64,000 nucleotides of DNA from Agrococcus carbonis (GTDB taxonomy: Bacteria; Actinomycetota; Actinomycetes; Actinomycetales; Microbacteriaceae): assembly GCF_900104705.1 (NCBI RefSeq), contig NZ_LT629734.1, positions 496,001 to 560,000 on the forward strand. The letters run 5' to 3'. Position numbers and translations under genes: made by a program. This document shows positions 1 through 8,551 of this stretch, in pieces (the stretch's first letter is position 1; the number at the start of each line of letters is the position of its first letter). The notes beneath the pieces were generated by a model. The model searched no databases and was not told where the DNA came from. It worked only from the letters and a program-made list of their open reading frames with translations.

Positions 1-308
1 GATGCGTCGAGGGCGTGGTGCTCGTAGCCCGACATGCCCAGCTCGGCGGCGTTCGCGTCGAGGGCGCGCTCGCCGACGATCGAGTCCTGGTGCACGCGGA
101 CCCGCTCAGCCCCGGCCGCGAGCGCGCCGAGGGTGAGGGCGCCGTGCCGGTCGCCGATGACGACGACGTCGGCCGGGAGGCTGCCGCCGACCGCTTTCGC
201 CGCCTCGTCGAGGATGAGCGCGTCGGAGGCGTCGTGCGCCTGCAGCGCGTCGTCCTCGACGTCGGGCCGGCGGCGGAGGCGCGCGAACAGCGCGTCGCGA
301 TCGTTCAC
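1..308 (-). CDS. Class I SAM-dependent methyltransferase, RlmG/RsmC-like, N-terminal part (cut by window edge)
   Basis: This is the 5' end of a minus-strand gene that runs off the left edge; about 102 residues are visible. The reading frame starts at a GTG at 308, with GGGAG about 9 nt upstream, and has no stop. Residues such as LILDEAAKAVGG, followed by VVVIGDRHGALTLGAL and VRVHQDSIVGERALDANA, resemble the N-terminal MTS-like domain of RlmG/RsmC rRNA guanine-N2 methyltransferases and of actinobacterial relatives annotated only as class I methyltransferases. In that family this half is a degenerate duplicate of the catalytic domain, and the SAM site would lie beyond the window. Family membership is inferred from this partial sequence only. 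The gene is divergent from the flavin oxidase at 475, with a tandem repeat between them. Confidence 0.65.
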   Translation of the reverse strand, partial: MNDRDALFARLRRRPDVEDDALQAHDASDALILDEAAKAVGGSLPADVVVIGDRHGALTLGALAAGAERVRVHQDSIVGERALDANAAELGMSGYEHHALDA

Positions 309-333
309 GCCTCCATGCTCCCACTCACGCGCA

Positions 334-455
334 GTGCGCTCTGGCGCTCGCGAGCGGTGCGCTCTGGCCGCCCGCGCGCTGGGCGCTCTGGTGCGCTCGC
401 GCGCTGTGCGCTCTGGTGCGCTCCCGCGCTGTGCGCTCTGGTGCGCCCGCCCGCG
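334..455. repeat. Five-copy tandem repeat of about 24-25 nt in a divergent intergenic region
   Basis: The core GTGCGCTCTGG (third copy GGGCGCTCTGG) starts at 334, 357, 381, 406 and 431, so the spacing is 23, 24, 25 and 25 nt. The last two full units are nearly identical; the older ones have diverged. The array fills most of the gap between the divergent methyltransferase (start 308) and oxidase (start 475). It could be a regulator-binding array, or simply repeat expansion. No open frame is supported across it. Confidence 0.85.
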
Positions 456-474
456 CAGGAGTACCTTCGCGCGC

Positions 475-1878
475 GTGACCGCGCATCGCGCCGCGACCGG
501 CGCCCGCCCCGACCTCTCCGCCCTCCCCGCGGCCCTCGACGGCCTCGTGACGCTCCCCGGCGACGCCGACTACGACGCCGAGCGCCTCCCCTGGAACCTC
601 GCGGTCGACCAGCGGCCCGCCGCGATCGCGCACCCCGCCCACGTCGACGACCTGCGCGCGATCCTCGCCGCCGCGCGCGACAGCGGGGCGACCGTCGCGG
701 TGCAGCCGAGCGGGCACGGGGCGGGCGGCCCCCGCGCCGGCGGTGGCGATGCCGGCGGCGCGCTCGAGGGCGCGATCCTCGTGCGCACGGGCGCATTCGA
801 CCGGCTCGAGATCGATGCGGATGCGCGCACGGCCGTCATCGGGGCGGGCGTCCGGTGGGGCGCGGTCATCGAGGCGCTCGACGGCTCCGGGCTCGCCGTG
901 CCCTCCGGCACGAACCGAGGCGTGAGCGCCGCCGGCTACACCCTCGGCGGCGGCCACTCGTGGCTGAGCCGCTCGGCGGGCCTCGGCGCGCAGTCGCTGC
1001 GAGCCGCATGGATCGTGCGGCCGGACGGCACGCACGAGCGCGTCGACGACGCATCCGATCCCGACACCATGTGGGCGCTGCGGGGCGCGGGCGGCACCGT
1101 GGGCGTCGTGACGGCGCTCGCGCTCGACCTCATCGAGGCGCCGACGCTCTGGGGCGGGGCGATGATGTTCGCCGTCGAGGACGGCCCGGCGGTGCTGCGC
1201 GCGCTCGCCGAGCTCGCCGACGAGGCGCCCGCCGGGCTCAACGTCTTCGTGTCGTCGATGCGGATGCCGGATGCGCCGATGGTGCCGGCCGAGGTGCGCG
1301 GCACGAGCTTCGTCGCGGTCGAGGCAGTCGCGCTGTCGGAGGCTGACCTCGGTGCGCTCGACGCCGTGCGGGCGGCCGCCGAGCCGCGGCAGGGGCGCAT
1401 GGGGCCGACGTCGCAGGCGGCGATCGCGGCGGCGTCGATGGAGCCGACCGACCCGTCGCCGAGCCGCGGCGGCTCGATCGCGCTCGAGCGGCTCGACGAG
1501 GCGATGATCGACGCGCTCTTCGACTTCCACGCCCGGCCCGAGCAGGCGCCGCTCGTCGGCGTGACCTTGCGCATGCTCGGCGGCGCGCTCGACGATCCGC
1601 GGCGGCCGGGGTTCGCGACGCTCGAGGGCGCGCGCTGGCTGTCGATGGCGCTCGCGCCGATGTTCCCCGGCGCGCCGCCCGAGCCGGGCGCGGCGAGCCT
1701 CGCAGGGCTGGATGCGCTGCTGCGGCCAGGTGCATCGGCGCGCCTGCTCCCCACGTTCCTCGAGGAGCACGACACGCTCGAGCGCTGCGGCACGGCCGAG
1801 GCGCTCGAGCGGTTGCGCGCGATCCGGGCGGCAGCCGACCCGGACGGCGTGCTGCACGAGGGGCGGCTGCCGCGCTGA
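475..1878 (+). CDS. FAD-binding oxidoreductase of the VAO/PCMH (berberine-bridge-enzyme-like) family
   Basis: The 467-residue product fits the vanillyl-alcohol-oxidase superfamily. An N-terminal PCMH-type FAD-binding domain (about residues 50-220) carries SGHGAGGPRAGG, in which the histidine sits where this family attaches FAD covalently. It is followed by GAGVRWGAVIEAL and the TLGGGHSWLSRSAGLG block that contacts FAD. A substrate domain and a short berberine-bridge-like tail follow (HDTLERCGTAEALERLRAI...DPDGVL). Relatives oxidise sugars, alkaloids or nicotine derivatives with O2, and the substrate cannot be read from this sequence. The frame stays open upstream to 34, but GTG 475 is the first start giving a sensible N-terminus; AGGAG lies about 13 nt upstream, so the start is moderately sure. 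It probably forms a single-gene unit. Confidence 0.85.
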   Translation: MTAHRAATGARPDLSALPAALDGLVTLPGDADYDAERLPWNLAVDQRPAAIAHPAHVDDLRAILAAARDSGATVAVQPSGHGAGGPRAGGGDAGGALEGAILVRTGAFDRLEIDADARTAVIGAGVRWGAVIEALDGSGLAVPSGTNRGVSAAGYTLGGGHSWLSRSAGLGAQSLRAAWIVRPDGTHERVDDASDPDTMWALRGAGGTVGVVTALALDLIEAPTLWGGAMMFAVEDGPAVLRALAELADEAPAGLNVFVSSMRMPDAPMVPAEVRGTSFVAVEAVALSEADLGALDAVRAAAEPRQGRMGPTSQAAIAAASMEPTDPSPSRGGSIALERLDEAMIDALFDFHARPEQAPLVGVTLRMLGGALDDPRRPGFATLEGARWLSMALAPMFPGAPPEPGAASLAGLDALLRPGASARLLPTFLEEHDTLERCGTAEALERLRAIRAAADPDGVLHEGRLPR

Positions 1879-1972
1879 AGGACCGCCGGCAGCGCCGGCC
1901 GCGCGGCCCGGACGTGCGAGTCGCGCGAAAGGTTGGGCTGTGATCGCGCCTGCCCGCGCCTACCGTGAGGCC

Positions 1973-2632
1973 ATGAGCCGTCCTCTCCCGCGCATCCGCG
2001 CATCCCGCCCCGCCCACCGCGCCCTCGTCGCTCCGGTGCTCGGCGGTGTCCTCGCCGCGCTCGTCCTCGCCGGCTGCGCGACCGCCGGCAGCGGCGGCGA
2101 TCCGGTCGCGCCCGACGCGCCCTCCGCCGCTGCGCTCGACCTCCCGATGCCGAGCGCCGACTCCCCCGTGCTCGCGATCGCGACCGTGCTCGAGTCCCGC
2201 GATGCGACGCTGCTGTGCGTGGGCCCCGTGGCGGAGTCGGCGCCGCCGCAGTGCTCGGGGCCCGCGCTCGTGGGGTGGGACTGGGATGCGTACCCGCACG
2301 AGGAGACGGGCGGTGTGCGCTGGGTGCAGGGCGTCGCGATCGAGGGCACCTACGACGCCGAGGCGCACGCGTTCACGCCGACCGGCGAGCCGATGAGCGC
2401 GGCCGCCATCACGATGCCCGCGGTCGAGGTGCCGGAGGGCGACCTCTCGGAGGAGCGGATCCAGGAGATCTGCGACCGGCTGATGGCGATGGGGCGCGAG
2501 GATCTCTTCTCGGCCTGGGGGGACCGCGGCACCGCGGTCGTGCAGGTGCTCTACGACGACGGCTCGATGCAGGAGGCGCTCGACGCCGCCTACGGCGAGG
2601 GCGCCGTGTTCGTGATCTCGGCGATGCGGTGA
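1973..2632 (+). CDS. Putative lipoprotein of unknown function
   Basis: The predicted 219-residue protein starts with a basic segment, then a hydrophobic stretch (VLGGVLAALVL) and a lipobox LAGC with the cysteine near residue 36. It is therefore expected to be exported, lipidated and anchored on the outer face of the membrane. The mature part begins with a flexible Gly/Pro/Ala-rich spacer. The remaining soluble domain (ATVLESRDATLLCVGPVAES...GWDWDAYPHEE...VRWVQGVAIEGTYDAE) is not one I recognise. It contains two further cysteines (in LLCVG and PPQCSG), and one near EICDRL. GTGAGG a few bases before ATG 1973 supports the start. Its stop faces the smc stop, with a gap of about 70 nt. Confidence 0.75.
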   Translation: MSRPLPRIRASRPAHRALVAPVLGGVLAALVLAGCATAGSGGDPVAPDAPSAAALDLPMPSADSPVLAIATVLESRDATLLCVGPVAESAPPQCSGPALVGWDWDAYPHEETGGVRWVQGVAIEGTYDAEAHAFTPTGEPMSAAAITMPAVEVPEGDLSEERIQEICDRLMAMGREDLFSAWGDRGTAVVQVLYDDGSMQEALDAAYGEGAVFVISAMR

Positions 2633-2704
2633 GGGCCGTCGGATGAGCACGCTTCGCCGGATGCTGGCGTGCGGCGCGGCGGACGCTCTGCGCGGGGGCC
2701 GGGC

Positions 2705-5700
2705 TCAGGCGTCGACGGGCTCGCGATCGCGGGCGGTGCGCTGCCCGACGACCGCCGAGACGCCGTCCTGCCGCATCGAGACGCCGTAGAGCGCATCCGC
2801 GATCTCCATCGTGCGCTTCTGGTGCGTGATGATGATGAGCTGGCTCGTCTCGCGCAGCTGCTCGAACACCGCGAGGAGCCGGCCGAGGTTGGCGTCGTCG
2901 AGCGCCGCCTCGACCTCGTCCATGATGTAGAACGGGCTCGGGCGCGCCTTGAAGATCGCGACCATGAGCGCGACCGCCGCGAGCGAGCGCTCGCCGCCGG
3001 AGAGCAGCGAGATGCGGTCGATCTTCTTGCCGGCGGGGCGCACCGTCACCTCGACGCCCGTCTCGAGCAAGTTGTCGGGGTCGGTGAGCGCGAGGGCGCC
3101 GGAGCCGCCCGGGAAGAGGATCGGGAAGACCTCGGTGAACGCCGCCTTCGTGTCCTCGAACGCGGCGGCGAAGATCGACTCCATCGTGCCGTCGAGGTCG
3201 GCGATGATCTGCTCGAGGTCGGCGCGCGTCTTCGCGAGGTCGGAGAGCTGCTCGGTGAGGAAGGTGTGGCGCTGCTCGAGCGCCTCGAACTCCTCGAGCG
3301 CGAGCGGGTTGACGCGGCCGAGCCGGGCGAGCTTGCGCTCGGCGTCCTGCAGGCGCACCTGCTCGGCCTTCCGGTCCCACGTCTCCTCCGGCGCGTACTC
3401 GGCGACGAGCACGCGCTCGTCGAGGCCGAGCTCGCTCCCCGCCCGCTCGAGCAGGTTGGAGAGGTGCAGGCGCTGCTCGTACGCCTCCATCTCGGCGACG
3501 TGCACGTGCTCGGTGAGCTCCTGCAGCCGCTCGCGCAGGCCGCCCTCGTCGCGGCGCAGCCGGGTGAGCTCCTCGTTGCGGTCGCGGCGCGCGGCCTCGC
3601 GCTCGGCGAGCACCTGGCGGGCCTCCTGCACGCTGCGCTCGGCGACGCCGAGCACCGGCGGGATGGCGTCGAGGACCCGCTGCGCCTGCTCGCACTGCCG
3701 CTCGCGCAGCACCGCGCGGCGCGCGGCCTCCTCGGCCCGGGCGCGCTGCGCCTCGACGTCGCGCGCGAGCGCGTCGGCTCGCGCGAGCTCCGCGCGCACG
3801 CGCTCCCGCGCGGTCTCGAGCTCGATGCGCAGGTCGGTCTCGTCGGCACGCGCCTCCTCGAGCTCGACGAGCAGCGCCTCGCGCTCAGAGGCGTCGAGGA
3901 TGGGCCGCGGCTTCGCCTCGAAGCGCTCGAGCGCGCGCTGCGCGTCGTCGACGCCGTCGAGCGCCTGCTGGATGCCGCCGCGCGCCTCGGCGAGCGCCGC
4001 CTCGGCGCGCTCGTGCTCGCCGGTCGCCGACTCGAGCCGGGCCCGGGCACGCGAGCGCTGCTCGCCGCGGGTCGCCGACGCGGCGTCGTGCGCGCGCAGC
4101 GCCTCGAGCGCCTCGGCGGCCGCTCGCTTCGCCTGCTGGTGCGCCTGCCGCGCGTCCTCGAGCGCGCCGGCCTCCCGCTCGATCGCGGTCGAGAGCTCGC
4201 CGAGCCGCTCGGTCGCGGCATCGCGCTCGGCGAGGAGCTCGAGCCGCGACTGGCTGTCGTCGCTGCCGCCGCGCAGCAGGTGCTCGGTCATGAGCTCGCC
4301 GCGCTTCGTCACCATCGTCACCGGTCCGCCGAGCTCGAGGTCGGCGAGGCGGGGCCCGAGCTCCTGCGCGGCGGCGAGGTCGTCGACGACGTAGGTCCAG
4401 GCGAGGATGCCGAGCACGCCGTCCGGCGCCTCGACGACGTCGGGCGCGTGCACGGCGCCGCGCACGCCCTCGGCGGCCGCGTCGATGCGCGGCCGCATGC
4501 GCCCCGCATCCGCCACGACCGCCTCGATGCGCCCGAGCGACTCGGCGTGCGCGTGCTCGAGCGCGGCGACCGCCGCGGAGCGCGACTCGGCGAGCACCGC
4601 CTCGCCGAGCGTGCCGAGCGCAGCGGCGATCGCGGCCTCGTAGCCCTTCCGCACCTTCACGCGCTCGGCGACGAGCCCGGCGACGCCGTCGAGGCCCGCC
4701 TCGACGATGCCGGCGGATGCGTTGGCCTGCGAGAGCGCGAGGGTCAGGGCCGACGTGCGGGCCGCGAGGGCGTCGCGCTCCCGCTCGACGGCGTGGAGCG
4801 CGTCGCGGCGATCGTCGAGGGCGCTCGCGAGGCGCGCCTGCGCGTCGTCGGCCTCGCGGTAGGCGGCGGCGAGCGACTCGCTGTCGCCCGCGTCCTCGTC
4901 GTCGCCGACCTCGGCGGCCGCCTCGCGCGCCGCGGCGAGCCGCTCGGCGGCGGTCGCGACCTGCGCCTCGCGGCGCGCGACCTCGGCCTCGCGCGCGGCG
5001 AGCGTCGACTGCGCGACCTCGACCTTCGAACGATGGGCGGCTGCCTCGAGGTCGTGCTTCGACACGAGGGCGGCCTGCGCGGCGATCTCCTCGTCGAGCG
5101 AGTCGAGGTTGGCGCGCGCGAGCGCCGTGCCCGCGGCCGCCTTCCCGAGCGCCGCCTCGGCCTCGGCGACGCGCTCGCCGAGCGCCGCAGCCTCGTCGCG
5201 CACCGCCTGCACCATCTCGGGCGTCACGAGCGGCGCGGCGTCGATGGCCTCGGGCGCCTCCTCGAGCAGCGCGAGGCGCTGACCCGCGAGCGCGTGCAGC
5301 GACTGGAGGCGCGAGAGCTCGCGCTCGAGCGCGTGGGCGACCGTGCGGGCGCGGTCGACGTCGTCGCCCGCCATCGACGCCTCGATGCGGGATGCGCGCA
5401 ACTGCGCCTGCTCGAGCTGCTCCTGCAGCACGATGCGCTCCGACTTCCGCTCCGACTCCGAGCGGGCCGCCGAGTCGAGCTGCGCGCGCAGCGCGATCAC
5501 CTCGTCGGCGATGAGGCGCGCGCGGGCGTCGCGCACGGTCGCCTGGATCGTCGCGGCCTCCTTGGCGATCTCGGCCTGCTGGCCGAGCGGCTTCAGCTGC
5601 CGCCGGATCTCGCCGGTGAGGTCCTGCAGGCGCGTGACGTTGGCCTGCATCGCGTCGAGCTTGCGGAGCGTCTTCTCCTTGCGCCGGCGGTGCTTGAGGA

Positions 5701-6199
5701 TGCCGGCGGCCTCCTCGATGTAGCCGCGGCGGTCGGCGGGCGTCGCCTGCAGCACGTTGTCGAGCTGCCCCTGGCCGACGATCACATGCATCTCGCGCCC
5801 GAGGCCCGAGTCGCTCAGCAGCTCCTGCACGTCGAGCAGCCGGCACGACTCGCCGTTGATCGCGTACTCCGAGCCGCCGTTGCGGAAGAGCGTGCGCGAG
5901 ATCTGCACCTCGGCGTACTCGATCGGCAGCGCGCCGTCGCTGTTGTCGATCACGAGCTCGACGTGCGCGCGCCCGAGCGGCCCCGTCGTCGCGGTGCCGG
6001 CGAAGATGACGTCCTCCATCTTGCCGCCGCGGAGCGTCTTCGCGCCCTGCTCGCCCATGACCCACGCGAGCGCATCCACGACGTTCGACTTGCCGGAGCC
6101 GTTGGGCCCCACGACGCACGTCACGCCGGGCTCGAACTGGAACGTCGTCGGGCGCGCGAACGACTTGAAGCCCTTGACGGTGAGGGTCTTGAGGTGCAT
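2705..6199 (-). CDS. smc: Chromosome segregation protein SMC
   Basis: This 1164-residue protein is the ATPase core of the SMC-ScpAB condensin that compacts and separates sister chromosomes. Walker A (GPNGSGKS) is at residues 31-38. Long coiled coils flank a hinge domain at roughly 500-650. The C-terminal head carries the ABC signature LSGGERSL (from about 1066) and Walker B FYIMDEVEAALDD (about 1091-1103), with the catalytic glutamate in DE. Length and layout match full actinobacterial SMC. ATG 6199 gives the canonical N-terminus MHLKTLTVKGFKSF; the frame stays open far upstream, but that part is antisense to the GNAT gene. In related genomes smc usually sits next to mutM and before ftsY. Here it is about 4.5 kb from mutM, and ftsY is not next to it. 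Confidence 0.98.
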   Translation of the reverse strand: MHLKTLTVKGFKSFARPTTFQFEPGVTCVVGPNGSGKSNVVDALAWVMGEQGAKTLRGGKMEDVIFAGTATTGPLGRAHVELVIDNSDGALPIEYAEVQISRTLFRNGGSEYAINGESCRLLDVQELLSDSGLGREMHVIVGQGQLDNVLQATPADRRGYIEEAAGILKHRRRKEKTLRKLDAMQANVTRLQDLTGEIRRQLKPLGQQAEIAKEAATIQATVRDARARLIADEVIALRAQLDSAARSESERKSERIVLQEQLEQAQLRASRIEASMAGDDVDRARTVAHALERELSRLQSLHALAGQRLALLEEAPEAIDAAPLVTPEMVQAVRDEAAALGERVAEAEAALGKAAAGTALARANLDSLDEEIAAQAALVSKHDLEAAAHRSKVEVAQSTLAAREAEVARREAQVATAAERLAAAREAAAEVGDDEDAGDSESLAAAYREADDAQARLASALDDRRDALHAVERERDALAARTSALTLALSQANASAGIVEAGLDGVAGLVAERVKVRKGYEAAIAAALGTLGEAVLAESRSAAVAALEHAHAESLGRIEAVVADAGRMRPRIDAAAEGVRGAVHAPDVVEAPDGVLGILAWTYVVDDLAAAQELGPRLADLELGGPVTMVTKRGELMTEHLLRGGSDDSQSRLELLAERDAATERLGELSTAIEREAGALEDARQAHQQAKRAAAEALEALRAHDAASATRGEQRSRARARLESATGEHERAEAALAEARGGIQQALDGVDDAQRALERFEAKPRPILDASEREALLVELEEARADETDLRIELETARERVRAELARADALARDVEAQRARAEEAARRAVLRERQCEQAQRVLDAIPPVLGVAERSVQEARQVLAEREAARRDRNEELTRLRRDEGGLRERLQELTEHVHVAEMEAYEQRLHLSNLLERAGSELGLDERVLVAEYAPEETWDRKAEQVRLQDAERKLARLGRVNPLALEEFEALEQRHTFLTEQLSDLAKTRADLEQIIADLDGTMESIFAAAFEDTKAAFTEVFPILFPGGSGALALTDPDNLLETGVEVTVRPAGKKIDRISLLSGGERSLAAVALMVAIFKARPSPFYIMDEVEAALDDANLGRLLAVFEQLRETSQLIIITHQKRTMEIADALYGVSMRQDGVSAVVGQRTARDREPVDA

Positions 6200-6246
6200 G
6201 CGGCTCCCGGATCGTGCTCGCACCACCGTAGTCGTCGCACCGCGTG

Positions 6247-6276
6247 TTGCGCGCCAGGCGCGCGCGACCCTATCCT
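6247..6276 (+). promoter_or_regulatory. Candidate promoter for the GNAT pair
   Basis: TTGCGC (6247-6252) and TATCCT (6271-6276) are separated by 18 nt, which is a reasonable sigma70-type match 46 nt before ATG 6323. On the other strand TACGGT (6230-6225) is a possible -10 for smc, without a clear -35. Confidence 0.45.
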
Positions 6277-6322
6277 GCAAGGCTGCCCGCCGGCATGGCG
6301 CCGGTGCCGAGCGGCAGGATCC

Positions 6323-7408
6323 ATGCACCTCGACATCCGCCCCGCGTCTCCCCTGCCCGACCACCTGCGCTCCGATGACGACAGCCCGGCCGCGATCGAG
6401 CTGCGCCTCGCGCACGCGCTCAACGACGCGAGCAACGCCGAGCGCTACGGCGCCGGCCTCTACACGAACACCCTCGAGGAGTTCGCGGCGCTCCTCGAGC
6501 CGGACGGCACCGAGCGCATCGACCGCTGGCACGCGTGGCAGGGCGACCGGCTCGTCGGCGCGCTCACGGTCTACGCGACGCTGCTCGACTCGACCGACGT
6601 CGCCGCGATCGAGGCGCAGCTCTCCCCCGGGCTCGCGGCTGCGGAGCGCGCGGAAGCGGCGGATGCCCTCGTCGCGCTCGGGGTCGAGCAGGCGGGCGCG
6701 CTCGGCCGTCCGACGATCGTCGCCTCCTCCCCCGGCGCGCGCTCGGGCCCCGTCACGGCCCGCACCGGGCACGGCGCCGCCGACCCGACGCATCCGGAGG
6801 TCGCACCCCTCGTCGCGCGCGGCTTCGCGCTCGAGCAGGTCTACCGCGTGAGCGTCGCCCACCTCGGGCGGCTCGACGACCTCGATGAGCGCCGCGCGGC
6901 AGGGCTCGCGCGCGCCGCCGGCTACGAGCTCGTGCGCTGGGTCGGCGAGACGCCTGCCGAGCACCGGCCGGGCATGCGGATGCTGCACGAGCGCATGTCG
7001 GTCGACGCGCCCGTCGCGGGCCTTGCGTGGGAGGCGGAGACCTGGGACGACGCGCGCCTCGCGGCGTTCGAGCAGAGCCGCCAGGGCGGCGGCCGCACCC
7101 TCGTCACGGTCGTGGCGCGCGATCGCGCGACGGGCGAGCTCGCGGGCTTCTCGAGCCTCATCCTGCCGACCACCGGGGATGTCGCGCGCCAGCACGACAC
7201 GCTCGTGACGACGGCGCACCGCGGGCACGGGCTCGGCATGCTGCTCAAGCTCGACAACATGGTGCGGCTGCGCGAGCTGCGACCCGAGCTCACGCGCATC
7301 GCCACGTGGAACGCCGAGGAGAACCGTCCCATGCTCGCCGTGAACGAGGCGTGCGGCTTCGAGCCCGTCGCCTACGAGGCGCAGTGGCAGCGGAAGGACG
7401 CGCGATGA
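6323..7408 (+). CDS. GNAT family N-acetyltransferase (first of a tandem pair)
   Basis: The 361-residue protein has a two-lobed layout seen in many actinobacterial GNAT proteins. The N-terminal half (about 1-170) is a degenerate GNAT fold. The C-terminal half (about 200-361) contains the acetyl-CoA segment TAHRGHGLGMLLKLDNMVRL and the hallmark TWNAEENRPMLAVNEACGFEPV of the GNAT C-terminus. Such enzymes transfer an acetyl group from acetyl-CoA to an amine, and the substrate is unknown. ATG 6323 follows GCAGGAT. Its last four bases (ATGA) form the start of the next gene, so the two are probably translationally coupled. The two proteins are clear paralogues. Confidence 0.85.
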   Translation: MHLDIRPASPLPDHLRSDDDSPAAIELRLAHALNDASNAERYGAGLYTNTLEEFAALLEPDGTERIDRWHAWQGDRLVGALTVYATLLDSTDVAAIEAQLSPGLAAAERAEAADALVALGVEQAGALGRPTIVASSPGARSGPVTARTGHGAADPTHPEVAPLVARGFALEQVYRVSVAHLGRLDDLDERRAAGLARAAGYELVRWVGETPAEHRPGMRMLHERMSVDAPVAGLAWEAETWDDARLAAFEQSRQGGGRTLVTVVARDRATGELAGFSSLILPTTGDVARQHDTLVTTAHRGHGLGMLLKLDNMVRLRELRPELTRIATWNAEENRPMLAVNEACGFEPVAYEAQWQRKDAR

Positions 7409-8529
7409 GTGCACCGCGGCTCGAGTGGCTCGAGCTCGAGACGCCCGACGACGACTTCGACGAGCCGCGGCTCTCGCTCGTCGCGCGCTACGTCGCGGCG
7501 GCGAACCGCGTCACCCAGCACCACTGGGGCGACGACGCGTTCGACACGACGGTCGACGAGATCGTGGCGAGCCTGCGCCATCCCGACGACGAGATCGCGC
7601 GCCGATTCCTCGTGACCGAGGGCGGGCGCGACGTGGGCCGCGCGATCGCCGCGATCAACCGCGAGGAGGGCTCCCGCGTCGCCTACGTCTCGGCGTGGGT
7701 CGTCCCCGACGAGCGCGGCCGCGGCATCGGCCGGGCGATGGCCGAGCGCCTCGAGGCGGTCGGGCGCGAGCTCGGCGCGACGACGCTGCAGGGGTGGGTC
7801 GACCACCGCGTGCCCGCGGAGGGCGAGGCGGGCCTCCGCCCCGCGAGCGGCCACGGCGCGATCGCGGTCGACGCGCCCACTCGGCTCGCGACGTCGCTCG
7901 GGTATGCGCTCGAGCAGGTCGACCGCATCTCCGAGCTCGACGTCGAGGCGGCGCGTGCCGACCTCGAGCGGCATCGGGCGGATGCGCTCGCGCACGCGGG
8001 CGACGTGTACGAGGCACGCTCGTGGCAGGGCGCGACCCCGCCCGAGCTGCAGGACGCGATGGCGGCGCTCCGCGCCCGCATGGCGACGGATGCGCCGTCG
8101 GCCGGCCTCGACGTCGACGACGAGCAGTGGGACGCCGCGCGCGTGCAGCGGCTCGAGGAGGAGGTCACCGGCAGCGGCCGCACGCTGCTGCAGGCGGTCG
8201 CGATCCACCGGGACAGCGGCGAGGCCGTCGCGTTCACCGTGCTCGTGCTGCCCGACGCCGGCCGCCCGGCCTTCCAGGAGGACACGCTCGTGCGCGCCGA
8301 CCACCGCGGCCACCGCCTCGGCATGCTCGTGAAGACCGAGAACCTGCTGCAGCTCGGTCGCCTGCACCCCGACCGCACGCGGGTCATCACCTGGAACGCG
8401 AGCGAGAACCGGCCGATGCTCGCCGTCAACGAGGCGCTCGGCTTCGTCGCGGTCGGCGCGGAGGGCGCGTGGCAGAAGCGGCTCGCGCCGGTGCAGGGCG
8501 CAGGCGCCGACGGCGCGGCGGAGGCATAG
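7405..8529 (+). CDS. GNAT family N-acetyltransferase (second of a tandem pair)
   Basis: This 374-residue paralogue of the preceding gene overlaps it by ATGA. Both halves look like GNAT folds. The N-terminal half has VSAWVVPDERGRGIGRAMAERLEA, a good motif A with the R/Q-x-x-G-x-G/A acetyl-CoA loop. The C-terminal half has DHRGHRLGMLVKTENLLQL and NASENRPMLAVNEALGFVAVG. Two intact halves suggest a double-domain acetyltransferase, like mycothiol synthase in general layout, but it lacks enough specific similarity for me to call it MshD. The 3' end is alanine-rich. The aldehyde dehydrogenase starts 22 nt downstream and may share the transcript. Confidence 0.85.
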   Translation: MSAPRLEWLELETPDDDFDEPRLSLVARYVAAANRVTQHHWGDDAFDTTVDEIVASLRHPDDEIARRFLVTEGGRDVGRAIAAINREEGSRVAYVSAWVVPDERGRGIGRAMAERLEAVGRELGATTLQGWVDHRVPAEGEAGLRPASGHGAIAVDAPTRLATSLGYALEQVDRISELDVEAARADLERHRADALAHAGDVYEARSWQGATPPELQDAMAALRARMATDAPSAGLDVDDEQWDAARVQRLEEEVTGSGRTLLQAVAIHRDSGEAVAFTVLVLPDAGRPAFQEDTLVRADHRGHRLGMLVKTENLLQLGRLHPDRTRVITWNASENRPMLAVNEALGFVAVGAEGAWQKRLAPVQGAGADGAAEA

Positions 8530-8551
8530 GCGCGCCTGCGACCATGTGCCC

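Noticed and set aside
6200..7414. In-frame 5' extension of smc to 7414
   Set aside because: SMC proteins begin at MHLKTLTVKGFKSF; the extension is antisense to the first GNAT gene.
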